A DNA stretch of 7,392 nucleotides from Methanoregulaceae archaeon (lineage in GTDB: Archaea > Halobacteriota > Methanomicrobia > Methanomicrobiales > Methanospirillaceae). Numbering within the stretch: the first letter of the stretch is position 1; every line of letters begins with the position of its first letter. The DNA lies in assembly GCA_019695435.1 (NCBI GenBank), contig JACTVF010000113.1, forward strand, positions 1 through 7,392. The letters run 5' to 3'. Shown here in pieces: positions 1 through 5,926 of this stretch. The notes below the pieces were generated by a model that saw only the letters and a program-made list of their open reading frames with translations, searched no databases and had not been told where the DNA came from. Made by a program: the position numbers and the translations under genes.

Positions 1-344
1 GGGTCCCGGTAATTATCAGCTGGAAAGATGCGAGTGGTAATGATTACAGTGTCACAAAGACGCTCGATCTTTCATCGTCCTCCTCTTCTGGCAATTCAAC
101 ACCAAGCAGCATGGCAAGGACTACGTCTGGTTCTACTATGAGCGGGGGCTTCGGGGGGATGAGTCGCGGCGGCTACGGGGGACGAAGCAGCAGCAATAGC
201 ATCTTCGGGGGAATAACCAGTGGCAGAGGTGGTGGCATCAGTTCATTCTATCCCCTCATTGCCGGTAGTGTCATCATTGTCATCGGTATTGTCCTCTGGA
301 CAAAACGGAAATGGATCTCTCTCAAACTGAAAAAACAACAGTAA
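1..344 (+). CDS. C-terminal part of a membrane-anchored surface/exporter-accessory protein (COG1361-like), 5' end cut
   Basis: The frame is open from the window edge (first full codon at base 3) to TAA at 342-344, giving about 113 residues of the C-terminus of a longer protein. It begins with a short beta-rich stretch (VPVIISWKDASGNDYSVTKT) of the kind that ends CARDB/S-layer-like repeats in archaeal COG1361 proteins. A low-complexity linker of about 50 residues follows, rich in Ser, Gly and Arg, with RGG-like pieces (GGFGG, SRGGYGGRSSS). The end is one hydrophobic segment (FYPLIAGSVIIVIGIVLW) followed by a basic tail (TKRKW...KLKKQQ), so the bulk should lie outside the membrane with the C-terminus inside. 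It sits directly upstream of an ABC ATPase remnant and a MacB-type permease, and such proteins are commonly found as the third member of these cassettes in methanogens. Family assignment rests on the tail and context only; the true start is outside the window. Confidence 0.7.
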   Translation, partial: VPVIISWKDASGNDYSVTKTLDLSSSSSSGNSTPSSMARTTSGSTMSGGFGGMSRGGYGGRSSSNSIFGGITSGRGGGISSFYPLIAGSVIIVIGIVLWTKRKWISLKLKKQQ

Positions 345-355
345 GGAGACCGGAA

Positions 356-646
356 ATGACCGGTACCCCCCTTATCCAGCTCGCTGACATGACAAAAACA
401 TGTCATCTGGAGAGCGGAGATTTTACCGCTCTCAACCACGTCTCCCTTGGCTCCAGGGAAAACACGTTTGTCGCAATTATGGGAAAATCCGGCTCCGGTA
501 CAACAATCATAATGACCCTCAAGGGGATTCCCTGCGGCCTGCACAAGTGGGGAAAAACGGTCATCTGTAGGCCCCATGATCCGAAGATAATAGAGTTTGC
601 TCACCGCGCCATCAGGCTGGGAGATGGGAGGATTGCAGGATCATGA
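356..646 (+). pseudogene. Degenerate MacB/LolD-type ABC transporter ATP-binding protein with a large internal deletion
   Basis: This is the 96-residue relic of an ABC ATPase whose family members are about 220-240 residues. ATG 356 is chosen because AAGGAG (343-348) lies 7 nt upstream. Residues 1-57 follow the family N-terminus (PLIQLADMTKT, FTALNHVSL, FVAIMGKSGSG), but Walker A reads GKSGSGTT, so the ATP-binding lysine is replaced by Thr. Near residues 58-62 (about bases 527-541) the sequence jumps to the family C-terminus: HKWGKTVI, then an H-loop-like PHDP (His74), then FAHRAIRLGDGRI. The Q-loop, LSGGQ signature, Walker B and D-loop are all missing, roughly 115-120 residues lost in frame. 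It cannot be a working ATPase. The frame nevertheless stays open and its TGA overlaps the permease ATG (ATGA at 643-646), so it may persist as a translation leader for the permease. The two halves are in one frame with no sequence between them, which argues against a frameshift. Confidence 0.8.
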
Positions 647-1869
647 TCAAAGGGGATATTTTCTTTAACCTCGCAGTCAGGAGCGTCCGGCTGAACTTCC
701 TGCGATCGATGCTTGCCGCCATCGGCATCGTGATCGGTGTCGTTGCCATCTCATCCATGGGAATGCTCGGTACCAACATGCAGCTGGAAGTGAAAGACCA
801 GCTCTCTTCCAGCGCAAATACCATCGTCATATCATCGGATACGGTCAGGATGGGCCCGGTCGGATTTACCCCGTCCTCATCCACAGCCACCGGGGTGACC
901 AAAACCGAGCTCACGAAGATCGATACCATCGTGGGATCGAATGGCACGGTAATCCCGATATATTCAACAAACACTGAGTTTACGATCAGTTCAGTCGCGG
1001 GCAGGGGTTCGGTCTACGGTCTCAACCCTATCGATATCCCCAAATTCCTCACCCTGAACCAGTCGTATGGTAACGGGACGACCGATATCGGTGCAGGTCA
1101 GGTCTTAGTCGGGGCAAGTATCGCAGAAAATTTTAACCTCAAGGTCGGGACCCGCATCAGGATTGGATCGTTCTCATCGGCATCCCGGCCCGAGCTCCGC
1201 ATAGCAGGTGTTCTTCAGCCACGGGGGACTGTTGCTGACGGCGTTTCGACTGATAACGGGATCGTCGTAAACGATAACTGGTATACCAACCAGTACGGCG
1301 GGGAAGATGAGTGGAGCCAGGTAAATGTCATCGTCAAGGATGTTGACAATATCGGTAACATAGAATCAGCAATCAGTGCGAAGCTCAACACCAATGCCAA
1401 ATCCCCGGTAATCCGGATCAGGGATGCGACCTCGCAGCTTGAGACAGAGACCTCCGCACTGAGCACCGTGACGACGTTTATTATGGCAATCGGCGGGATC
1501 TCTCTCATCGTTGCCGCTGTGAGTATCTTTAACGTGATGATGATGTCCGTAAGCGAGCGGATACAGGAGATCGGTATCCTGCTCTCCATCGGGACCGAGA
1601 AAGGCGAAGTGCGCCGGATGTTCCTGTACGAGGCATTTATCCTGGGACTGCTTGGTGCCGGTGTCGGTGGGATCTGCAGCTTGGCTATAGGATACACCGT
1701 AGTGGAGGCTATGATTGGGACAACGGCGTATTTCTTCCAGCCGGCGAGTATCCTGTATGTCCCGGCGGCCATGCTTATCGGCGTGGTGGTCTGTGTTATC
1801 TCCGGGATGTATCCGGCCTGGAGGGCATCCAATATGGATCCGATCGATGCGATAAGGAGTGAAGAGTGA
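643..1869 (+). CDS. MacB/FtsX-type ABC transporter permease
   Basis: The 408-residue protein is a full-length permease of the MacB/LolC/FtsX class. These work as dimers with a separate ATPase and move substrates, often lipids, peptides or lipoproteins, by mechanotransmission. Visible parts are a first membrane helix (about 21-43), a large external MacB periplasmic core-like domain (about 44-270), and an FtsX domain with helices at about 278-302, 331-354 and 368-391. Diagnostic family motifs are ERIQEIGILLSIG after the second helix, RRMFLYEAF before the third, and YPAWRASNMDPIDAIRSEE at the end. Its ATG overlaps the stop of the degraded ATPase, and GGGAGG (626-631) lies upstream. No frameshift or missing segment is seen. 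With its partner ATPase broken, it must borrow another ATPase, be non-functional, or be one of several paralogous cassettes. The substrate cannot be told from sequence. Confidence 0.9.
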   Translation: MIKGDIFFNLAVRSVRLNFLRSMLAAIGIVIGVVAISSMGMLGTNMQLEVKDQLSSSANTIVISSDTVRMGPVGFTPSSSTATGVTKTELTKIDTIVGSNGTVIPIYSTNTEFTISSVAGRGSVYGLNPIDIPKFLTLNQSYGNGTTDIGAGQVLVGASIAENFNLKVGTRIRIGSFSSASRPELRIAGVLQPRGTVADGVSTDNGIVVNDNWYTNQYGGEDEWSQVNVIVKDVDNIGNIESAISAKLNTNAKSPVIRIRDATSQLETETSALSTVTTFIMAIGGISLIVAAVSIFNVMMMSVSERIQEIGILLSIGTEKGEVRRMFLYEAFILGLLGAGVGGICSLAIGYTVVEAMIGTTAYFFQPASILYVPAAMLIGVVVCVISGMYPAWRASNMDPIDAIRSEE

Positions 1870-1963
1870 GTACCTCTCTAGGGATTTGGTAATAAATGGG
1901 AGATGTTTTAAAAAGTCCATGCCGTCCAGGATAGTTGAACGCGAACGCACAGAAAGAGAGTAC

Positions 1964-2158
1964 ATGCCCCGGGTTCCATGTTCGCGGCCTGCACTTTGCT
2001 GGGAGAATTTGTTTGATATGCTCATTTTCCGGTCCGGGTATGCTTTGAACAGGTTTAAAGACGAAAAATTCCTGATCGAGCGTTATTATTTCATCGATGC
2101 CCGGCAGAGCCTGCACCGCCTGAACATAAAACCTCTGGATGAGGTGGTCGCTGTATGA
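1964..2158 (+). CDS. Possible small hypothetical protein (weak)
   Basis: A 64-residue frame starts at ATG 1964 behind a purine-rich AGAGAG (1955-1960). The frame can be extended upstream to GTG 1859, overlapping the permease end. The product is basic and mixed in composition (IFRSGYALNRFKDEKFLIER, then FIDARQSLHRLNIKPLDEVV), with no motif, signal peptide or membrane helix I recognise. The A/T-rich TTTTAAAA about 50 bases upstream could be a TATA element. It may equally be a chance frame, or the decayed end of an older gene. I do not assign a function. Confidence 0.18.
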   Translation: MPRVPCSRPALCWENLFDMLIFRSGYALNRFKDEKFLIERYYFIDARQSLHRLNIKPLDEVVAV

Positions 2159-2270
2159 TGCGGCCCCGGATGGAAACGTCCGTCACGGTCCCTTATTCCC
2201 CGGTTCAGGAGTAATCTAATCATCACCTTTTAGGGTTTCTTCTCCTGTCGTCCCTGATGTACGTATCCGG

Positions 2271-2290
2271 GTAAAAACGCGGGATTAAAC
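2271..2290 (+). promoter_or_regulatory. Weak TATA-like element for the aminotransferase
   Basis: GTAAAAACGC followed by GGATTAAAC is the only A/T-rich patch within 50 bases of ATG 2317. The distance from GATTAAAC to the ATG is about 27-34 bases, which matches an archaeal TATA box driving a leaderless or nearly leaderless mRNA. The bases right before the ATG (CACTTTTGTATT) have no Shine-Dalgarno, in line with this. The match to a TATA consensus is poor. Confidence 0.3.
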
Positions 2291-2316
2291 ACTCCGCCCG
2301 TCCACACTTTTGTATT

Positions 2317-3459
2317 ATGATTGTCCACCCCTCACGGGCCGATTCCTTTACCGAATCCGTGATCCGGGAGATGACCCGGTTCGCGCTCGCCCACAACGCC
2401 ATCAACCTCGCGCAGGGTTTTCCCGACTTTCCCTGCCCGCCGGAACTGAAGGCCGCTGCCAGTGCCGCCCTCAACGAAGATTTCAACCAGTACGCGATCA
2501 CGTGGGGGGCGCAGGACTTCCGTGCGGCCATCGCCCATAAGGTTGAAGCGTACAACGGGATGGTGCTCGACCCCGAGGCGGAGATCACGGTCACCTGCGG
2601 GTCTACCGAGGCGATGATGGCCTCGATGCTTGCCCTGATCACCCCGGGTGACGAGGTGATTGTGCCCGAACCCTTCTACGAGAACTACGGGCCGGATGCG
2701 GTCATCTCCGGTGCTATTCCGCGGTACGTTCCATTCGGCAACGGGGAGTCCATCGATGAGGAGGCATGGAAGGCGGCGTTTACGAAGAAGACCCGGGCCA
2801 TTATCATAAACTCGCCGAACAACCCGACCGGCAAGGTGTTCACTACAGACGAACTCCGGTTCATTGCCGACCTCTGCACCGAGCACGACGTGATCGCGAT
2901 CACGGATGAGATCTACGAGCACATCCTCTATGATGGGCACCGGCACATCTCGATCGGGTCGCTGCCCGGCATGGAGGATCGCACCGTCACGATCGGCAGC
3001 CTCTCGAAGACCTACAGCGTGACCGGCTGGCGGGTGGGCTATGCCCTTGCTGGTGCCGGGTTGACGGGACGCATACGGAAGATCCATGATTTCCTCACGG
3101 TCGGGGCGCCGGCCCCGCTCCAGCATGCTGCCGTCGCTGCCCTCAACCTGCCGGAGTCCTATTACCGGGAACTTGCCCGGGACTATGACCGCCGGCGGAA
3201 GATCCTGTATGCGGGTCTTAAAAAAGCCGGCTTTGACTGCCGGCTTCCTGAGGGAGCGTATTACATCTTCACTGATATATCCGGGTTCGGGATGACCGAC
3301 GTGACGTTTGCCCGGCACCTGATAGAGACCGTGGGCGTGGCGGCAGTCCCGGGCAGTTCATTCTACCACGAGGGAGGGGAGACGAAACTCCGGTTCACGT
3401 TCTCCAAAAAAGACGAGACGCTGCACGAGGCGTGCCGGCGGCTGGAACAGCTCGGGTAA
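2317..3459 (+). CDS. PLP-dependent class I/II aminotransferase (aspartate/kynurenine/methionine aminotransferase-like)
   Basis: The 380-residue cytosolic enzyme belongs to fold-type I, subgroup I aminotransferases, which move an amino group between an amino acid and a 2-oxoacid using pyridoxal phosphate. All hallmarks are present: INLAQGFPDFPCP (29-41) and NQYA (57-60) in the substrate-entry region, CGSTEAM (94-100) for phosphate binding, SPNNPTGK (166-173) with Asn169, ITDEIYEHI (195-203) with Asp197 and Tyr200, SLSKTYSVTGWRVGY (228-242) with the Schiff-base Lys231 and phosphate-binding Arg239, and LRFTFS (358-363) with the carboxylate-binding Arg359. Length is normal and no residue is missing. 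The QGFPDFP and NQY signatures lean toward the kynurenine/glutamine-K/methionine branch, but archaeal members with them are usually called aspartate aminotransferase-like, so the substrate is open. ATG 2317 is kept because homologues begin shortly before SFTESVIREMTR. It stands alone, not obviously in an operon. Confidence 0.93.
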   Translation: MIVHPSRADSFTESVIREMTRFALAHNAINLAQGFPDFPCPPELKAAASAALNEDFNQYAITWGAQDFRAAIAHKVEAYNGMVLDPEAEITVTCGSTEAMMASMLALITPGDEVIVPEPFYENYGPDAVISGAIPRYVPFGNGESIDEEAWKAAFTKKTRAIIINSPNNPTGKVFTTDELRFIADLCTEHDVIAITDEIYEHILYDGHRHISIGSLPGMEDRTVTIGSLSKTYSVTGWRVGYALAGAGLTGRIRKIHDFLTVGAPAPLQHAAVAALNLPESYYRELARDYDRRRKILYAGLKKAGFDCRLPEGAYYIFTDISGFGMTDVTFARHLIETVGVAAVPGSSFYHEGGETKLRFTFSKKDETLHEACRRLEQLG

Positions 3460-3480
3460 CCCGGATGAAGGGTTTTGTTG
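3453..3480 (+). terminator. Possible terminator after the aminotransferase
   Basis: AACCC (3458-3462) can pair with GGGTT (3470-3474) around a 7-base loop, and the right arm runs into TTTTGTT. An overlapping short palindrome, CGGGT-A-ACCCG (3453-3463), covers the stop codon. Archaeal termination depends mainly on T-runs, and this one is short, so the call is tentative. Confidence 0.3.
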
Positions 3481-3585
3481 CAGGTGTGCCGCCATACCAG
3501 TGATCATCATCGCCCGAAGTCGCCTATGCGAATGCACGTATCTGGGTGGGGTACGCGTGAGAGTTCCGGAAAAGAACTGTTTTAG

Positions 3586-3629
3586 CAGCTGAATATTTTC
3601 AATAAAGTCCGGATCATCAGCTGAATATT
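3586..3629 (+). repeat. Pair of 12-bp direct repeats CAGCTGAATATT
   Basis: Identical copies lie at 3586-3597 and 3618-3629, so the start-to-start distance is 32 bases, about three helical turns. Each copy is made of two palindromic hexamers, CAGCTG and AATATT. A second, looser pair flanks them: TTCCGGAAAAGA (3564-3575) and TTCCAGAAAAGA (3628-3639), 11 of 12 identical. The layout could be a tandem binding site for a dimeric regulator or just a small duplication. Confidence 0.6.
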
Positions 3630-3765
3630 CCAGAAAAGATCCCGGCAGGCTGGCACAGGAACCCGCATTAAGTCCCTAAAACGACACAGAATGTGTAGAT
3701 TCCGGTTACTCTATGGTCGCCATGAAACGTCGGAACTCCATGCGGATTCAACAGGTGTGAATGTG

Positions 3766-3797
3766 CTTTTCAAAAGGTTTATTAATTTTAGTAAACC
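3766..3797 (+). promoter_or_regulatory. Candidate BRE/TATA promoter of the fwd operon with an overlapping 22-bp dyad
   Basis: AAAAGG (3772-3777) followed by TTTATTAATTTTA (3778-3790) looks like an archaeal BRE plus TATA box, and predicts a transcription start near 3805-3812 with a leader of about 40 bases. The same bases form an interrupted palindrome: GGTTTA (3776-3781) mirrors TAAACC (3792-3797), and 9 of the 11 symmetric pairs across 3776-3797 match. Just upstream is a second perfect short palindrome, CTTTT-C-AAAAG (3766-3776). A protein bound to this dyad would block TBP/TFB, so it is a good operator candidate. The regulator is unknown. Confidence 0.55.
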
Positions 3798-3848
3798 AAA
3801 GATCGATTAGTAAAAACTTCATTAACTTTTAATCTGAGTGTGATGTGC

Positions 3849-4112
3849 ATGGCGTTTTCAGTACATGTAAACATAAACCGTTGCACCGGGTGCGGGAACT
3901 GCGTGGTTTCCTGCCCGGTCAATGCCCTCGAGCTCTATACGCTCGACCCGGTGACAAAAGAGAAGATCTACCAGGTCGTGGACGGGAAATCGGTCAGCCT
4001 TGACGTGAAGAAGGAACTCTGCGCAGGGTGCGGGGTGTGTGTCGGGGCCTGCCCGTATAAAGTGATCACCCTCTCCGGAAGGGGAGAGTCCGGCAGCCCG
4101 GTAACTGTCTAG
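3849..4112 (+). CDS. fwdG: Small 2x[4Fe-4S] ferredoxin, formylmethanofuran dehydrogenase subunit G-like
   Basis: The 87-residue protein carries two classic [4Fe-4S] motifs: CTGCGNCVVSCP (Cys12, 15, 18, 22) and CAGCGVCVGACP (Cys58, 61, 64, 68), separated by about 35 residues that include a TLDPVTKEKIYQ insertion. It should pass low-potential electrons to the [4Fe-4S] cluster of FwdB for CO2 reduction. Its position, first in the operon and 22 bases before fwdD, supports the subunit G role. The symbol is by context and size; a generic ferredoxin cannot be excluded. In-frame starts exist at GTG 3840, ATG 3843 and ATG 3849. I prefer ATG 3849 because GTGAT (3840-3844) matches the archaeal anti-Shine-Dalgarno and then sits 4 bases upstream, and the protein then begins MAFSVHVNINRC. 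Confidence 0.85.
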   Translation: MAFSVHVNINRCTGCGNCVVSCPVNALELYTLDPVTKEKIYQVVDGKSVSLDVKKELCAGCGVCVGACPYKVITLSGRGESGSPVTV

Positions 4113-4134
4113 GGATTTTGTCCGAGGAAAAACT

Positions 4135-4545
4135 ATGGCAAAAATTACCCTGAACATGATTACCCAGCGTTCGATCGAGGAAGGCGCCGCGATGGAACAG
4201 GGGAAGACCAACCCCAATTACTTCGAAGCCTGCTCGATCTGCGAGATGAACCCGGAAGACATGAAGAAACTCGGCATCTGGAGAAACACCAATGTCCGGG
4301 TCACGAGCGAGTGCGGCAGTGTCATCGTGAAAGCGATCGAGCCGACGCAGTACTGCCCTCCCGGCCTTGCCCATATCCGGCAGGGTGTCTGGGCAAACCA
4401 GGTAGTACCGCCCCGGACCCAGTCCACCGGTACCCCGCAGTACAGCGGGTTCCCGGTTACCATCGAGCCGGCCCCAACCGAGAAACTGAAGAGTGCCCTT
4501 GAACTCGTGCAGGGTTCTGTCGGCCTCTGGAAAGGAGGAAACTAA
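4135..4545 (+). CDS. fwdD: Formylmethanofuran dehydrogenase subunit D (molybdopterin-dinucleotide-binding)
   Basis: The 136-residue subunit is the separate version of the C-terminal molybdopterin-dinucleotide-binding beta-barrel that is fused to the catalytic chain in formate dehydrogenases. It closes over the bis-pterin W or Mo cofactor held by FwdB. The N-terminus carries ITLNMITQRSIEEG (4-17); the middle NTNVRVTSECGSVIVKA (51-67) is the barrel core; GVWANQVVPPRTQSTGTPQY (84-103) and SGFPVTIEPA (104-113) are the family's cofactor-side motifs. Length fits the family (about 130 residues). GAGGA (4124-4128) lies 6 bases before ATG 4135, and fwdB follows after 2 bases. Tungsten (fwd) and molybdenum (fmd) isoenzymes cannot be told apart from this subunit. 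Confidence 0.93.
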   Translation: MAKITLNMITQRSIEEGAAMEQGKTNPNYFEACSICEMNPEDMKKLGIWRNTNVRVTSECGSVIVKAIEPTQYCPPGLAHIRQGVWANQVVPPRTQSTGTPQYSGFPVTIEPAPTEKLKSALELVQGSVGLWKGGN

Positions 4546-4547
4546 TT

Positions 4548-5924
4548 ATGCCAAAACTGATCAAAGGAGTCGGATGCCCGTACTGTGGCTCATCCTGCGA
4601 TGATATCGAAGTGCTGGTCTCCGATGACGAGACCAAGATCCTTGAAGTGCATAATGCCTGCATCATCGGGAACAATCTCTTCCACCATGCGAACGACCCC
4701 ACCCGCCCGAGACTCCCGCGGATGCGGCAGCCCGACGGCTCGATGAAGGAGATTACCTACGATGAGGCGATCGATTACTTTGCAAAGACCCTGCTTGCGG
4801 CAAAGAAGCCCCTCATCTACGGCTTCGGCTCCACCAACTGCGAGGGTATGAGCGCAGTCGCCCGGATTGCCGAGAAGGCTGGTGCCGTTCTCGACAACTG
4901 TGCAACAATCTGCCACGGACCTTCGTTCCTTGCCATGTTCGACAACGGCTACCCGAGCTGCACGCTCGGTGAAGCGAAGAACCGTGCCGATGTTGTGGTC
5001 TTCTGGGGCTGCAACCCGATGCATGCCCACCCCCGCCATACCTCCCGGTACTCGATCTTCCCCCGCGGCTACTTCACCCCGAAGGGCCAGATGCAGCGGA
5101 CGATCATCAGCATCGACCCGCGTCAGACCGATACCGCAAAGCTGGCTGACCATCACCTCATGCTTGACCAGGGCCACGATTACGAGCTCTTCGATGCATT
5201 CCGGACCGTGCTCCGGGGCTATGATATCCCCGATGTCGTTGCCGGTATTCCAAAGGAGAAGATCAAGGAGTCAGCCGAGATCATGAAGAAGGCAAAATTC
5301 TGTATGATCTTCTTCGGCATGGGCTGCACCCACACGGATGGCCACAACCACAACATCGATGCTGCCATCAGCCTGACCCGCGACCTCAACAATTATACCA
5401 AGGCCTCGATCATGGCGATGCGGGGCCACTACAACATCACCGGCCCCGGCCAGGTCTGGTCCTGGCAGTTCGGGTTCCCGTACTGCATTGACCTCTCGAA
5501 GGGCACCCACGCCCACATGAACCCGGGCGAGACGAGCTCAATTGACCTTGCAATGCGTGATGAAGTAGACTGCTTTGTCAATGTCGGCACTGATGCGGGG
5601 GCACACTTCCCTATCCCGGCAGTCAAGCATCTCAAGAAACACCCGTTTATCACCGTCGACCCGAACTTCTGCATGGCGAGTGAGATCTCGGACCTCCACA
5701 TACCGGTCAGGATTGCCGGTGTGGACGAGCCGGGCGTTGTCTATCGTATGGATAACGTTCCGATCCAGTTCCGGTCGGTCATCAAGGGCCTGCCGGGCGT
5801 ACCGAGCGACGAGGAACTCTTTGACCGCGTGTACGAACGCATGTGCGAGCTGACCCAGACCGAGCCTATTTGGCTCGTTACAAAGGAAGACCGGAAATAC
5901 CCCCAGAACCCGGCGGTGAGCTGA
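4548..5924 (+). CDS. fwdB: Formylmethanofuran dehydrogenase subunit B (W/Mo-pterin catalytic subunit)
   Basis: The 458-residue subunit reduces CO2 to formate at a tungsten or molybdenum bis-pterin centre and is related to formate dehydrogenase alpha chains. Four N-terminal cysteines (Cys10, 13, 17 in GCPYCGSSCDD and Cys38 in NACIIG) bind a [4Fe-4S] cluster. The metal-site motif is ICHGPSFLAM (121-130); Cys122 aligns with the Sec/Cys ligand of formate dehydrogenases, so this is a cysteine and not a selenocysteine enzyme. Pterin-contact stretches include FWGCNPMHAHPRHTSRYS (152-169), ISIDPRQTDTAKLADHHL, RGHYNITGPGQVWSWQFG and NVGTDAGAHFP. Length is slightly above the usual 430-440, and the C-terminal pterin domain is absent because it is supplied by FwdD. 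GGAGG (4534-4538) inside the end of fwdD sets ATG 4548. fwdA starts 2 bases after the stop. W against Mo use is not decidable here. Confidence 0.95.
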   Translation: MPKLIKGVGCPYCGSSCDDIEVLVSDDETKILEVHNACIIGNNLFHHANDPTRPRLPRMRQPDGSMKEITYDEAIDYFAKTLLAAKKPLIYGFGSTNCEGMSAVARIAEKAGAVLDNCATICHGPSFLAMFDNGYPSCTLGEAKNRADVVVFWGCNPMHAHPRHTSRYSIFPRGYFTPKGQMQRTIISIDPRQTDTAKLADHHLMLDQGHDYELFDAFRTVLRGYDIPDVVAGIPKEKIKESAEIMKKAKFCMIFFGMGCTHTDGHNHNIDAAISLTRDLNNYTKASIMAMRGHYNITGPGQVWSWQFGFPYCIDLSKGTHAHMNPGETSSIDLAMRDEVDCFVNVGTDAGAHFPIPAVKHLKKHPFITVDPNFCMASEISDLHIPVRIAGVDEPGVVYRMDNVPIQFRSVIKGLPGVPSDEELFDRVYERMCELTQTEPIWLVTKEDRKYPQNPAVS

Positions 5925-5926
5925 AC

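Larger units (their letters stand above)
1870..2316. other. Intergenic region between permease and aminotransferase, no convincing gene
   Basis: I see no tRNA, rRNA, transposase fragment or clear protein family in these 447 bases. The first part is A/T-rich, with TTTTAAAA at about 1907-1914 as a possible TATA-like element. A weak small ORF lies at 1964-2158. The last 150 bases contain a T-rich stretch (about 2228-2245) that could end transcription, then A/T-rich patches (GTAAAAAC, GATTAAAC) ahead of the aminotransferase. Confidence 0.5.
3460..3848. other. Non-coding region upstream of the fwd operon, with repeats and promoter
   Basis: No gene, tRNA or clear protein remnant is seen. In order it holds a possible terminator (to 3480), a small stem-loop with AGTTC (3562-3566) pairing GAACT (3574-3578), two 12-bp direct repeats (3586-3629), a ggatc/gatcc inverted pair (3611-3615 and 3638-3642), about 120 bases without visible structure, and a strongly A/T-rich promoter segment from 3766 to 3834. 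Nearly 390 bases is long for the spacing in this window, so the region may carry regulatory sites or a small RNA. Confidence 0.5.

Noticed and set aside
311..355. Upstream ATG 311 as the start of the degraded ATPase
   Set aside because: It lies inside the preceding gene with no Shine-Dalgarno, while ATG 356 follows AAGGAG at good spacing and starts where the ABC family similarity begins.
520..545. Frameshift rather than deletion in the ABC ATPase
   Set aside because: The N- and C-terminal family parts are in the same frame and directly joined; no middle part is found in the other frames, so sequence is missing rather than shifted.
2332..3318. Long open frame on the - strand (328 codons) inside the aminotransferase
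   Set aside because: It is antisense to a gene with every catalytic motif in place, its product is low in recognisable features, and no promoter or Shine-Dalgarno supports it.
3840..3848. GTG 3840 or ATG 3843 as the ferredoxin start
   Set aside because: They add only MMC, lack a better Shine-Dalgarno, and GTGAT at 3840-3844 itself looks like the ribosome site for ATG 3849. The difference is three residues at most and not proven.
3460..3848. CRISPR array or tRNA gene in the long gap
   Set aside because: Only two copies of a 12-bp repeat are present, with no regular spacers, and I found no cloverleaf or T-loop (GGTTCRA) in a suitable position.
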